A stretch of DNA of 64,000 nucleotides. It comes from Erodium maritimum. Its lineage: Eukaryota > Streptophyta > Magnoliopsida > Geraniales > Geraniaceae. Both the position numbers and the translations under genes were made by a program. The notes below the pieces were generated by a model. It worked only from the letters and a program-made list of their open reading frames with translations, had not been told where the DNA came from and ran no database searches. The stretch's first letter is position 1, and each line of letters starts with the position of its first letter. The stretch covers positions 56,658,012 through 56,722,011 of the forward strand of contig OY997590.1 in the NCBI GenBank assembly GCA_963921825.1, in the 5' to 3' direction. Positions 30,914 to 44,183 of this stretch are shown here, piece after piece.

Positions 30914-33900
30914 ATGGCTCGCGGCAGACGAGGACGAGCAGCGTTAACACGGGGACGGGCGCCCACGCGAGGCAGGCGGGGACGGTCAGCGGGGACACCA
31001 GGACGGGTGCCAACCGTTGAGCCCGCTGAGTACGCGGAGGCGTAGGGTACTCCTGTCGGAGAAGACAGGAGAAGCGACGCGGGACCGTCTACGGCGACAC
31101 CCAGCGTCCCGCCGGTCGCGGACCCTCCCGTTACGATTGCCCTGGATGAGCTGACCAGGACAGTCCAGAGTTTGGTGGCGATCATCGCCAGTCGAGGGTC
31201 GGCATCGCCAGCTCCGGAGGCAGCAGGGCCCTAGTGAGCCCGTTCAGGCAGAGGACCATACGGCCCGGACCCTGCTGGACTTCCTGAAGCTAGGAATACC
31301 TACATTTGTCGGGGAGCCCCCCGACCTAGCCGAGAGGTGGCTAGAGCAGGTCACGCGGGACCTGGATACATCAGGTATCGAGGATGGTCGCCGCAGAGTG
31401 TCCTTTGCAGCTCACCAGCTAAGGGACAGCGCCTACCACTTGGGGGGGGGGGGCGTGTGAGGGATAATGTCAACATGACTACGCCACCTTCCAGACGGTC
31501 TTCCTGGCACAGTACTTTCCCGAGTCGGCTCGATTGGACCGACACCGACAGCTCCTGGATCTGCAGCAGGAGGGGATGACAGTGGGAGAATACGAGGCCA
31601 GATTCACGGCCCCGACCAGATTCGCGCCCGAGATGGTGGCGAAAGAGCAGAACCGTTGCTTGCGGTTCGAGGGGGGACTGAGACCGATGATTCGGGACAA
31701 GGTTCTCGCATTGAGGTTGCGAAAGTACTCCGAGCTCGTGGACACTGCAGCGACGGTGGAGTAGGGTATCTGGGATGCGGCCAGGACCCGTGAGGTTCGA
31801 CAGCGGCCGACCATCTTTGCAGGGCCGTCCGATTCACGAGACCCGAGGAGACAGAGGACCACATGGTTCTTCCGACCACAGGCTCATCAGGGTAGGGCAA
31901 GACAGATGGGGTCGGTGGCGTCCGTAGGGCCAGTCGTGTCAGAGAGGGGGCCGACATGCTATCTCTACGGGCAGCCAGGCCACTTGCAGCGAGAGTGCCG
32001 GACCAGAGGAGGGCCCGCGGCGCTACCAGCGACCAGCCGGACAGGCCAGGGCTCGGGGTCGAGAGCCGACGAGATCAGTTGTTTCCGGTGCGGCCGGGTG
32101 GGACACACTATGGCATGGTGCCGTGAGCCGTTGGGAGCGACATCAGCACAGCGACCGCATCAGTCGCGGACAGTACAGTCACCCAGGGTCGCCTTCGTCA
32201 GAGTCAGCAGTCGAGGTTCTCACAGCCGTCTACGAGCGCGCCGGTTCCGAGGCAGCAGCAGAGACCTGGGTATTCAGCAGCCAGTGCGCCGGGTCAGAGG
32301 CAGCAGGCCTCGCAGGGGAGGGCCCCAGGATCTACCACGTACCGCGAGACCATCTAGGGTACGTGTTTATTGTATCATTTATGGGCATTGTTCTTATTTG
32401 ATACCGGGGCGTCGCATTCGTTTATTTCATTGAGCTGTGCTGAGGGGTTGGGGCTGAGTTTAGAGCCGTTGAGTCCACCCTTGTGCCTGGACACCCCAGT
32501 TGGAGGTGGCGTATCGTTGACTAGAGTCTGTCGTGCCTGCGAGATTAGAGTCGCAGACTGTACTTGCCCTGGTGATCTTCTCGTATTGGGAATGACGACC
32601 TTTGATGTGATCTTGGGAATGGATTGGCTGTCGAGGTACCGAGCCAATATCGATTGCTACAGGCGACGAGTGACAGTGTCAGCAGGAAACACGACGGTGA
32701 AGTGTGTTCTGGGTAGTAAGAGCGGGGTTCTCCTGTCGGCGTTGTCCGTAGTGGAGGAAGTATCGGCTGTGCAGAGCCGAGAGTTACCGAGAGTGGTATG
32801 CGAGTTCCCCGAGGTCTTTCTTGAGGAGTTGAGCGGGCTGCCACCGGTTCGTGAGGTGGAGTTCGGGATTGACCTAGTGCCGGGAACGGCGGCGATATCG
32901 ATGGCGCCTTACAGGTTTGCGCCGGCAGAGTTGACTGAGCTGAAGCGTCAACTAGAGGAGCTTCAGTAGAAGGGATTTATCCGTCCGAGTGTATCGCCGT
33001 GGGGAGCACCAGCACTCTTCGTGAAGAAGAAGAGTGGAGAGCTACGGATGTGTATAGATTACCGGAAGCTGAACCGGGTTACGGTGAAGAACCGATACCC
33101 GATGCCGAGGATTGATAACTTGTTCGACCAGTTGAGAGGGTCGACCTACTTCTCGAAGATCGATCTGCGATCCGGTTATTATCAGTTGCGAGTCCGTGAG
33201 GGGGACGTCGCAAAGACTGCATTCCGGACACGCTATGGGCACTACGAGTTCCTGGTGATGCCATTCGGACTGACGAACGCACCTGGAGCATTCATGGACC
33301 TGATGAACAACATCTTCCGGCCGTTCTTAGATCAGTTTGTGGTGGTGTTCGTAGACGACAACCTGATTTATTCGTAGAGCGAGGCGGCACATGAGGTACA
33401 TCGTAGGACTGTTCTGAAACTACTGCGCGAGCATCAGCTATATGCCAACCTGGAGAAGTGCGAGTTCTGGCTCGCTGAGGTGAAATTCCTCGGTCACATC
33501 GTGTCCCGTGACGGTATACTGGTCGATCCGTCAAAGATCGACGCGGTCTCGAAGTGGGCACGGCCCACGAGTGTCTTCGAGATCCGCAACTTTCTGGGGT
33601 TGGTAGGCTATTATCGGTGATTTGTCCAGGACTTTGTGCGACTAGACGCGCCGATGACTCTGCTCACGCGCAAGGGAGTCAGGTTTGTGTGGACGGAGGA
33701 CTGTGAACAGGCGTTCACGGAGTTGAAGACTCGGCTGACTACCGCTCCAGTGTTGGTGGTGCCCGAGCGTGGGATAGGGTATGATGTCTACTGTGATGCG
33801 TTCGAAGAGGGACTGGGCTGCGTACTGATGCAGTTGGGCAGAGTTGTGGCTTATGGCTCCAAGAAGTTGAAGACGCACGAGCGCAACTATCCTACCCACG

Positions 33901-35720
33901 ATTTGGAGCTAGCAGCAGTCGTGTTCGCGCTAAAAGGATGGCGATATTATCTTTATGGCGAGGGGTTTCAGGTCTTCTCGGATCACAAGAGCCTCAAGTA
34001 CATATTTTCTCATCGAGACCTGAACATGCGCCAGCGGCGGGGGATGGAGCTACTCGAGGAGTACGACTTCGAGATACACTACCATCCGGGTAAGGCGCAC
34101 GTGGTCGCCGACGCCTTGAGTAGGAAGTCGGTTCCGAGCCTCGCCATCATATCAGTCCGAGAGTGGGACTTGATGGGGGAGCTGAGCACGTTCGGGCTTG
34201 AGTTAGAGGAGGTTACTGGTGACATGGCCATGTGCTCATTAGTGGCTCAGCCCTCACTGCTTGCCCGAGTGTTGGAGGCGCAGTCGGAGGACGTCGAGAC
34301 GCTAGAGATCCGAGAGAGGGTCGTTCGAGGAAACGAAGTGGCAGGCTGGGATTTTAGTGCTGATTGGGGGTTACGGTATCGAGGAGGGTTGTTCGTGCCG
34401 GGCAACTGTAGAGACGACGTGTTGCGAGAGTCGCATCATTCGCATCTTACAGTGTACCCGGGGGGCACCAAGATGCACCGTGACATCAGGCAGCACTTCT
34501 GGTGGCGCGGGATGCGGAGAGCAGTTGTAGAGTTTGTGTCGAGATGTCTTGTCTGTCAGCTGGTGAAGGCCGAGCATCAGCGTCCCGCAGGATTGTTGCA
34601 GCCACTGCCGATTGCCCAATGGAAGTGGGAGCATATCACGATGGACTTCATGTGTGGACTACCGAGATCGCCGAAGGGAAACGACGTCGTATGGGTGGTA
34701 GTCGACCGGTTGACCAAGTCGGCCCATTTCCAGGCTATGAGGATGACTGATCCGGTCGACAAGTTGAGCAGCTTGTACATTCAGGAGATAATGCGTCTCC
34801 ATGGGGTCCCGGTGTCGATAGTGTCTGACAGGGATCCTCGTTTCACGTCCAGATTTTGGCCGAGTCTGCAGGATGCATTGGGGACCGAGGTTCTACTCAG
34901 TACAGCTCACCATCCCCAGACAGACGGTCCGTCCGAGCGCACTATTCAGATCTTGGAAGACATGCTGCGGGCATGTGTGCTGGATTTCAGGGGATCGTGG
35001 GAGACCCACCTGCCGTTGGCCGAGTTCGCCTACAACAACAGCTACCAGGCCAGTATTGGGATGGCACCGTTTGAAGCGTTGTATGGGAGGCCGTGTCGAT
35101 CACCAGTGTGTTGGGCAGAGGTGGGGGACAAGAGTCCGCTGGGGCCAGATCTTGTCATAGAGACGACAGAGAAGGTCGCGCTGATACGCGATCGGTTGAG
35201 GACCGCGCAGAGTCGGCAGGAGAGTTATGCCGACAGACGACGTCGACCTCTTGAGTTCGCAGTCGGGGATCACGTGTTCCTGAAGGTGAGCCCGAGGAAG
35301 GGACTGGTACGGTTTAGACGCAGCGGGGGCAAGTTGGCTCCGCGGTACATTGGCCCGTTCGAGATCTTGAGCAGAGTGGGAGCAGTGGCTTATCGTCGGG
35401 CGTTGCCACCGCAACTTGGGAGAGTTCATAACGTCTTCCACGTGTCCTAGTTGCGGCAGTACAATGCGGACCCCTCCCACGTCATTGAGTGGACAAATAT
35501 CGAGGTGGCTGACGATGTCTCCTATGAGGAGCAGCCGGTTCGGATCATGGACACACGGGAGTAGGTCCTGCGGGGAGGCAAGATTATCCGCCTAGTACGG
35601 GTGCAGTAGAGGCATCACGGGGCTGAGTCGACTTGGGAGCGCGAGGACGAGGTTCGCGCAAAGTACCCCGCCTGGTTCGTTTCCCGAGGTATGCCTGTTT
35701 TAAATTGCGCGGACGAAATT
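30914..35720 (+). pseudogene. Gypsy gag-pol remnants (Del/Tekay-like)
   Basis: Parts in order: an Arg-rich Gag start near 30,914; a Gag core (FLKLGIPTFVGEPPDLAERW near 31,280); two zinc knuckles (near 31,956 and 32,084); an aspartic protease (LFDTGASHSFIS near 32,395); RT ([11 protein letters not shown] near 33,050, [16 protein letters not shown] near 33,150, [10 protein letters not shown] near 33,347); RNase H (YDVYCDAFEEGLG near 33,781, then HPGKAHVVADALSRK near 34,085); integrase with an HHCC zinc region (near 34,435-34,560) and core (DFMCGLPRS, VVDRLTKSAHF, VSDRDPRFTS); and a chromodomain-like tail near 35,560-35,690 (TWEREDEVRAKYP). Order and tail identify a chromovirus. Broken several times. 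Confidence 0.9.
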
Positions 35721-35738
35721 CCTTTAAGGAGGGTAGAT

Positions 35739-38580
35739 TGTAATAACCACTCCCGGTCAACGCCAGTCAAACCTGCGAAAAACAGGAAAATTTAAAAATT
35801 TTAAGACAGACACTTAATTGAACCTAAAATGACCCCGAGGGTCATACCGGACTTAAGTTGACCCCGATATCGACCAAAGTGAGTTCCGGGGGACTCAGGG
35901 AAACTTTCTGATCAATTTGGGAAATGTTGACTTTTCGCTGGAAAAGTCAATCGAGTGACGTTTTGGTCCATTCGTCGCAGCGGTCTTAGTTGAGCCGTTT
36001 CCTTGTAGCCCGTAAAGTTTCGTAATTTCTTGGAAAAAGTGCCCGTTCGGGGCCCGAAACGTCCGTTTTTCGCGAATCTGATTGGAAAATACATAGTAGA
36101 TATTTTCCCAAAAGGTGTGGGACCCACCTTGCCACTTGTCAAACAAGTGGTGGTGTTAGGTTTAGGGGGGAAATGAAAAGGAAGACATAAGGGGGGGTTC
36201 GGCCAAGGTGGTTTAGAAAGAGAAAAACATTAGAAAAAAAGAGAAGAGAGTTAGAGAGAGAAGGAGAAGAAGAAAGGAGAGGAGCTAGGGTTTGGTGGTA
36301 CTATTCGCGAGCTTCCCACCCTTGGATCGTCTCAAAGCTAAGGGAATCGAACTCACACAGTCTTCCTCTACGGTAATCACCAAATCAATCTTCGATTTGT
36401 CATTTTCTAAAATTAGGTTTTGGTTTGAAACTATTAGTTTAGGGTTGTATTGAGGTTGGGGGATCGTTGGAGACGTTTTCTGGCGACCGGGAGCTCGGGA
36501 GGAGCTCCGGCCACCATAGGGGGGTGGCCGACCACCATGTGGGGTGGCTGGCCGGAGCTAGGGCCGGCCACCGCCATGGTGGGCCGGGCCCCAAAGAGCC
36601 CTAGCCACCCACGGCCAAGCTTGGCCGGGTGGGGCCCACTTGCTCGGGTGATCGGGTTTTGTGTTCGGCTGGTTTAGAACGTTCCCCAGACCATTTATCC
36701 ACAACCGAATCGAAAATTGGAATTAAAATGCGAAAGTTGTAATTATCGGGTTTAGAAACTTTAAACGTTAATTAATTGACTCGGAAGTCGGAATTCGATT
36801 CCGTCGAGTGCCTAGAAACCCTTGAATTGTTCTAAGACCCTAGAAACGAAAACGGGAATTTTCGGAGCCCCGGAATGGCGTTTCCAAAACCCGGGCAGAT
36901 TCGCCATGTCGGGCGAATCGGGCTTTTCCGAGTCCTTTATCGACAATGTCGAGTAATCGGGAAGTTTGGGAGTGATCGACATTGTCGGGGTTACGTTTGG
37001 GCGTTAAGTTTATTGAATTTCAGTTTATTCCTGCGAGTTTAAAAGTGCCTTAAAATTGTGTTATTTTAGATCGTGCCGCGGACCGAGGCAAAGGAAAGCT
37101 AGGCGAGTGACTGAGATCACGCCGGGGCTTATTTGGGCACTTTTGGAGAACATATACGAGGTAGGGAAAAGTAGCCGGATCTCGGCCCTGACTAGGGAAA
37201 GTGAACAGTAGAATTGCATGTGACACCGGGGTGTCGTGGCTTAAGTAGGTTATCGAATATTAGAAAGGCATGATACGGGAATGTAGCGAACTTTAGAAAT
37301 GCATGTGACACTTAGTAGTGTCGTAGGAGCAGTAAACTTATCGATATTAGAATTACTGGAGGCATATGACCATGCCCGAATGTTGAATTTTTAATTTATG
37401 TCTTGGGTGGCCATGAGAGCCCGTACTTTACTGGTTGTGTCTTGGGGGGCCATGAGAGCCCTTGTTTTATTGTTGGTGTCATGGGTGGCCATGAGAGCCC
37501 GTGTTTTACTGTTGGAGTCTTGGGGGGACATGAGTGTCCGTGGGGTTGTTGAGCCCGTGAGTTACCGTTGGTGTGTCTTGGGTGGCCATGAGTGCCCGTG
37601 GGGGGTTGTTGAACCCGTGTTTTACTGTTGGTGTCTTGGGTGGCCATGAGTGCCTGTGGAGTGTTGAACTGGTCTTGTTGCTGTTTGTTGAACCTTGCTT
37701 GTGATTGTGATTGTGGGTGCCCGAGGTTAGTGACTCGACTTCGTGTCGGGAAGTGGTGTGGAATTTGGCTGGCTTACCCGAGTTCGAGTCTTGGTAAGTT
37801 GCGAGCGTTCTTTGGCTAGCCTGATCCGTGTTCGAGTCTCGGCAAGTTGTGAGCGTTTTTAGGCGGTGAGATGGCAGCTGCCCTTCCGACTAGCTATCGG
37901 AAAAGTAGCTCGGTTTATCGCCAACAGGTCGACCGCCTGGAGCTTGACAGTGATAGGTAAAACGCGTGGGGCAGGCTCGAGCCCAGCCGGTTAGCAACCG
38001 GCACTGAGCAGCTGACAGGAATGCGATCCTTTGTGATCTTGTTTGGTGTGCGATCCTTTGTGATCTTGTTTGGTGTTGCGTAGCATTCTGTCGTGTCTTT
38101 GGAGGAGGTCGTCGATAGTTGTGTCGGGTTTACATTACGAGTCCGAGTGTTGAGTCTGTTGAGGAAGGTAACGGGTTGTGTGTCAGTTGAGTATTTGAGT
38201 TTGGGGATTGTAGTCCCGCTGTTGGGTTTGGTTTTGGTGTTACCGGCATTGTCTGCTAAGTATGCCGTAGTTAGTCTGTTATCCGTGGTGGTGAGAGAAC
38301 GCTCACCCCTAGCTGCTTTTCTTACAGGTACTGATCACAGGACGGACTAGGTGAGCGCTCGAAGCTTGAGGAGCTAGGAGCGAGGTTCGGGTTTTATCTT
38401 TTGAGTCTAGTGACGGATACCATGTACCTTGTCCATTTGTTGGGACGTTTTTGAGTTGTAAATATTATTTTGATTAAGTAATTGGTAATTTCAAAGTGTT
38501 TATTCAAAACAGGTTTCAAATGTTTTACGATTTTAAATGTTCGCGTCCCGAGTTCGGTTTACTGAAATTGGGGCGTGACA
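35739..38580 (+). repeat. Gypsy 3' LTR
   Basis: 2,842 bp partner of the 5' LTR, preceded by a purine-rich tract (ttaaggagggtaga, about 35,725-35,738) and followed by the cttga duplication. It has one more copy of the tandem cttgggtggccatgag unit than the 5' LTR (37,398-37,650). Confidence 0.95.
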
Positions 38581-40487
38581 CTTGACGCCGTAGACGACGG
38601 CCGGAGAACCTCGAAATCGCCGGAGCTTGACCCAAATCGACGGCGAGCCTGTACCTGGCTGCGTGTTGGGCCTTTTGGTCCTGGACCGGAATTCAAGCTC
38701 GGGCCAGTTCCTGGGCCGGAATTGAGTCAGGCCCAAGTCCTTGGACTGGGTTCTGACTCGGGTCCGGACCGGGTCTGACTCGGGTTTGGATCGGGTCTGG
38801 GACTGGGTCCGGGCCAGGCTTGGATCCGGGTCGGTTCCGGGCTTGGATCCGGGTCGGTTCCAGGCTTGGATCCGGGTCGGTTCCGCGCTTGGACCGGGTC
38901 TGGATCCGGGTTGGGCCTGGATTCGGGCCGGATCCGGGTCGCAGTTTTTAATTAATTATTTAATTAATTTGTTGGACCTAAAATTGGTTTTTTAAAGACG
39001 TTTGAGACATTTCCGAGGTTTTTGGACACTTGAGAACTGATTGGACCGTTTGCCTGTTTAAAAACACAGACTTGGTTTTCGTGGACTTCGCCCTAGAAGA
39101 CGGTGTTGGCCCGGTCGTCAGCAGCTAGGAGACGCTGCTGTGGTATCGTCTTGAGGTAGGGAAAGTAACGAACACCGCCTTAATTAAGGATTGTTGCTAA
39201 TATGCATGATTAGGGTTTGATAATAACTGGAAAGGTCATAGTGGCATATAGGAACGACTACTTTATCTACTTGATCAAATGGACGAGTCCTAGTAACATG
39301 TAGGACGAACTTTGATAGTATCTGCTTTATCTGCTTTCAATACTTGGGAAATTGCTGTGCTGGTAGATGGGCCATGTCGATGCCCTAGGATTGCATGTTG
39401 TGTGCTATAATCGTTGTGTGAGAGTCTAAATAAGATTATACTCGCTGTTGTATGATGTGACTGTGTGGGCAAGTGTGCCATGTTTGATTAAGTGAACTCT
39501 TGGTTGTGATATGACCGGGTGAGTGATAGACCGGTTGTGTGCTATATTGAGATGGTATGGCTGGTATACCGAGACCATCCGTGATTTGTGCTATGTGCTA
39601 AACCCCGCTTATGTGTTCAAAAGACGGCGTAGCCGGAGGGAAACCTACACCGAGGGACAGTTCCGGTGTAGGGTATCGAGGCCAAGGATGGCGTGATTCA
39701 GTACCCGGATGACTCGTAGTCCGGGATGGTGTAAACTGAAGGGTGTGCCGGTCTTGTATGTATCGTGAGTAGTGCCCACATCTGTGTGAGTGGAAGACAT
39801 CGGACTGAGGGATTTCCGGTCGAGGATGTTACCCTTCGTCTGTGCGAGGAGGAAGATATTGTGACTGATGTTGTGTGGTCCAACACGATATAAGTGGTTG
39901 TGTGCATTCGGTGGTGTTGGCTCCTGCGGTTTATGACATCTGTGTGTGTCTCTCTCGTACCTTATGTTCATTATTTTGTTGTGTGCTGTTCTTCGAACTC
40001 TGTGTGTGCCTTGCTGTGTGCTTTATTTCTCATTGGTTGACTGTGTGTTTTGTAAGTATTTTTGGGGTTGTGGATTTGGTCAGTAACGGGTTTTCTTTGC
40101 CTGAGGGCGTCGTGTAGGGTCACCTTGTTAGTGTGCCTTAATTGGACGGTTACCGTGGTAATGAACTGTGGTTCCGAAGCTTACCTACTTTTCCTACTGA
40201 GCGTAAGCTCACCCCTCCTGTTTTTGTAGTGTTTCAGGTGTTGAGCGGGAGCAGTACTAGCAGGACTCTCGGAGCTGGGGAGCTGTCGAGGGTTTAGCTA
40301 GAGTTTAGAGACGTACACCTCTTTTCATGTTTTCACTTTCGTACTTACCATGTTGAGCTGTTGACTCGGTTTACTTTTGGATTTTTATATGACTTTTGAA
40401 CTCTATTTATTTATCTTTATCTTTTTATTATTTTGCTGATCTTAGTCGCGTCTCGAATTCGGTCAAAACCGGATTTGCGGCGTGACA
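38581..40487. repeat. Solo Gypsy LTR, right part
   Basis: Continues the LTR of 26,147-26,844 after the nested Gypsy element. The first five bases repeat the cttga target site. Bases 38,740-38,940 hold tandem units of 23 bp (tggatccgggtcggttcc at 38,821, 38,844, 38,867). It ends gcggcgtgaca at 40,487, the same style of end as the LTR of the nested element, so both belong to related Gypsy families. Confidence 0.85.
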
Positions 40488-40492
40488 CTGAA

Positions 40493-40675
40493 AGCTTTGT
40501 TCGTCATATTATATTTATCTTTTGATGCCATCAAATTTATAATGGTTGATAATCTATTTTCATTTGACCCCTTGTACAACGTAGTGTTGTTCACATATCA
40601 TTTGTTTTTCCCTGTCGGTCTCTTCATTTTCAACTGAGCTAGCGACATCATAATGACTAGGATAATTATGATCAT
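40493..40675 (-). pseudogene. CACTA-type transposase middle piece
   Basis: This 183-bp stretch lies between the solo LTR and the Athila-like element. On the minus strand one frame reads VNDHNYPSHYDVASSVENEE and continues for some 20 codons before a stop. It follows naturally from the ITNDGD end of the N-terminal piece at 48,517 on the other side of the Athila insertion. I know no domain for it. Confidence 0.45.
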
Positions 40676-42135
40676 TGACGCCCTACGTTTTTAACACAGA
40701 AAAGGACACGGCAAGCGTACCGGTCGTCAAGTAGTATTTTTGGAATTTAAGTTCCGGATTATCGTACCCAAGGGAGCACGAGTCAAGCACGTTCTATCTC
40801 AAAGTTGTTGTCAAGCTATCTCGATTAAAAGATGGTTTTGTTTTAAAACATGAAAAGTAAATAGTGATCGAAATGACAATGAACCAGTAATTACAAAGCT
40901 TAGAAGAGTTTTAATTCAGAGAAAAAGTAATCTAAGGTTGTGGGTTCATAGAGACCGTTTCCAATGCATTTAACTGACGATGAACATTGTGAAGTTGTTC
41001 TGATTTTAGGGGCAACGAATTATCTCTCAAACTAGTCCTAACTCCTCACGTTGTTTCGGACCCTAATGGAATCTAACCACCCAGCTCTCACGAATCAGGA
41101 TGTAGGGAGACCCAAAGCATTACGTTCTTTGATAATTTCTAACTTTCGGTTTGAACCCTATGGTTATTGCAATCGTGTTAACCTAGCTATCACTAGTCTA
41201 GATTTAAACCCAATTTGTATAAGATCTCTGACCTAATTGCAACCCACCTCTCACGAGTGTCAGATTGCAATTCCCACCTTCTATCAGGCCTACCCGGGAG
41301 ATAGAGCATTAAGCTTAAATCAAATACAAACCCTAAATCAAATCATTCTACACAATCCTCATTCATACAATCAAACACATTGGAAAGCAAATATCTAATC
41401 CCCCATAACCCTAGATTATGGGGTTTTAGTTACTCATGAGCAAGGAAGAAGAAAACACCATTGATGAACATGAACAAAGCTTCATAATTGACCAAAGTAG
41501 AGAAATACAATACCCAAATATTTGATTACAATGATGTTCTTCAAGTGGAAATCCTCTACTCAAGCTTGCTCTCAACTCTCCTCTCTTCTTAGCTCTCAAA
41601 AATACAAGTTCTCCCTATTGGAAGGTTGAATTTTAGGTTAAATAGGGTAAAAATCGAATCTGAAACGAATTAGGGAAGCCAGTCTGCGCGCGCGTCACGG
41701 CTCCTTGATGGGACCCGTCACGGACCTTGTCACGGCTCCTTGATGGATCAGAGAGTTTTGGCCGTTTTTATGTCTTCGTCACGGATCCGTGATCCTACCC
41801 GTGACGGGTTCTGTTACGGATCCGTGATGGTCTTGGGCCCCTTGACGAAAGTTGTAGATCTCTGAATTCCCTTCGATTTGATATAAAATTCAAGGCAATC
41901 GGAGTCTATATGAAGAAGTTATGCCTTTCACAAAATCATCCATCTTCCAAAACTCCTAAAATCGGGTTTTCCTCTATTTTAGCCCTTTTTTTGATCAAAT
42001 CACCTACAAAACATAATGAAAAACACAATATCAGTAACGAGAGAAATACGGTTCAAATTATACAATCCTGGGACTAAAATGCTCAAGAATGTGGGCTAAA
42101 TACATCTAGAATCAATGCAATTTATGTCCACATCA
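40676..42135 (-). repeat. Athila-like 3' LTR
   Basis: 1,460 bp. On the minus strand it starts tgatgtggaca and ends agggcgtca. It carries short GTCACGG/CCGTGAC palindromes (about 41,690-41,830) shared with the other LTR. Confidence 0.9.
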
Positions 42136-44183
42136 ACACCCCACACTTAAACTTTTCTCGTCCCGAGAAAACTAAACTAAGAAAGCATTTTAAAGATATG
42201 TCCCGGTTAAACCCCGAGGTTCACCTCGATAGGAGGAGTCCGGGTCTCATTTATTCAAAACAACAAAAAGTAAAGATGCACGTGCAATGCATGAATCCTG
42301 AATCTAATGCATTCCTAAAACATACTATATGATGCATGCAAAAAGGTCACAAAAACAGGTGATGTTTAAAGTCGTGCATAGAGGATCACATGGGTTTTCT
42401 CAGAGTCGCCACACACCAAAATTTTACACTCATCAAAGAAGCATATGAACCAATGAATTCATTAAAATAGGACGCTACTCACATTAAAGAGTGAACTCTT
42501 TCCTTTTAAACTTGCATTCACTCATTCACCATAACCGTGTGTATCCTCATTTTCCCATACATGGAGTTTGGAGATTCATATGCTATCATGCTAGACCAAT
42601 CTCCACTAATTGTAAGGAACCATGGTTATTCAAGAATCAGAAAGGTCTTTAATTCGACTTGTAATGTAAGGCTAGGTAAAGGGTAGGGAAGGATAATCAA
42701 AAGAAGCTCAAATAAATATCTCAAGACAAAGCTGCTTCATTCTCACACCCACAAAGTATGTCACACCTCCCAAACCCCATTTGTTTACCATCCAACTCTT
42801 GCAATCTCTAATACCATTTTTTTTATTGAATAGCTAATGGTAGCACTAATATGTCATAGTTATCTATAAGTTAACCATTTGTCTAAACCACTATCAGACC
42901 TTACCCCACACTTATTCTTTTCTTAGGGATTTTTCTTCTTCTTTTTCTATCCCTTTTTCTTTTCTTTTCCTTTGGGTAAGGCGATATAATATTTGTTCTC
43001 AATACAAACCAATGGCAAATTATCTTTTCATCACTTTCTCTCTCTTTTGCTCACTCATTTTCCCAAAAATAACCACTCTCAATGAAGCAACTAAGCCTAG
43101 AGAAATGGGTTCAAACAATAATGGGGATATATAAATGAAACAAAAGGCACATAGGATTGTAATGTCGGGTTTAGAAACGAAATGCTTAGGCTCAAATGGG
43201 TGACTAAGAGATTCAATCATGCAAGGGTAGGCAATTTTTAGCTCAAACGATCCATAGATGGCCTAAAATCATTTTCCTAAACAACCATGTTCCTTATTCT
43301 CATTTCGCCTCGATTGGGTCGTACATGTAGTTCTAGACTCAAGTTACCATGCATGAGAATCAAAGGCAAACAACACGGGTTATAGCAAACACTCAAAAGC
43401 AAGTGGAAGAGTTAATCCTAATGCATGTGCTTTCCCTACAAATTTGATTCACTCATGCTCATATACAACCTTGATTTATGCAAGAAATAAGCAATAGCGA
43501 TAATTCAATCATCGAATCCTTAGGAACATAAACACTAGACTTGCACATCACCACAAAATATTTTTTTGATTTTTCAAATTTTTTCAATTTTTTTTTTTGG
43601 ATTTTTCAAAAAGTTTATAACACGAAATGATGCATGAGCACACAAAAGAAAACACAATGCAATGCAAGGCATACCCCACCCCACACTTTAAAACTAAGCA
43701 TTGTCCCCAATGCGACTCAATCCTACACATGCTCCTAGCCTCATAACTAACAACCCCACACTTATAATTAACAAATACCCAATTCACGAAATCCTATATG
43801 CATGTTCTATCAGCACGGAAATTCGGGCGCTCATCGCCCACCAGACAGCATAAAGGAAATACAATAGCGGTATACAATATAAATAGAAACGGAAGAGATA
43901 CTGCCCCTCGAAGAACCGCTATGCGAATTGCACCAACTGTGGGAATCCTCGTGCATGGATGGATGGAGAGCCATTTCGCCCAAGTGAGTTCTCAGGAACT
44001 CGGCGCCAACAACTATGCTTCCATCTTGTATCACCAACTTGCACAAATAGTCAGAAAATAAGAGCAAGACATAACATATACAAAACAAAGAGGGTAGGGA
44101 TATTGGGTTGCCTCCCAACAAGCGCGTTCGTTTATCGTCGTTAGCTCGACTATAAGGCGGCCAAGGCCGCCATTTGAGCCTAC
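42136..44183 (-). other. Athila-like internal non-coding region
   Basis: About 2 kb between the protease region and the 3' LTR with no coding frame that I can support. The plus strand repeats ccccacactt at several places (42,139, about 43,680, 43,755). Long non-coding 3' regions are usual in Athila elements. Confidence 0.65.

Larger units (their letters stand above)
26845..38580 (+). mobile_element. Ty3/Gypsy element, Del/Tekay-like (fossil)
   Basis: An 11.7-kb element with LTRs of 2,904 bp (26,845-29,748) and 2,842 bp (35,739-38,580), TG...CA ends and a perfect 5-bp target-site duplication, cttga, at 26,840-26,844 and 38,581-38,585. It has a tRNA-iMet primer-binding site after the 5' LTR. 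Coding parts come in Gypsy order: Gag, protease, RT, RNase H, integrase, and a chromodomain-like tail. Long LTRs and the tail point to the Del/Tekay branch of chromoviruses. A stretch of about 700 bp is identical between the LTRs by eye, so the insertion is recent. The structure looks whole; the coding region is broken several times. It sits inside an older solo LTR. Confidence 0.95.

Noticed and set aside
38575-38995. Gly/Pro/Arg-rich frames that look like a structural protein
   Set aside because: They are read from 23-bp tandem units in the solo Gypsy LTR.
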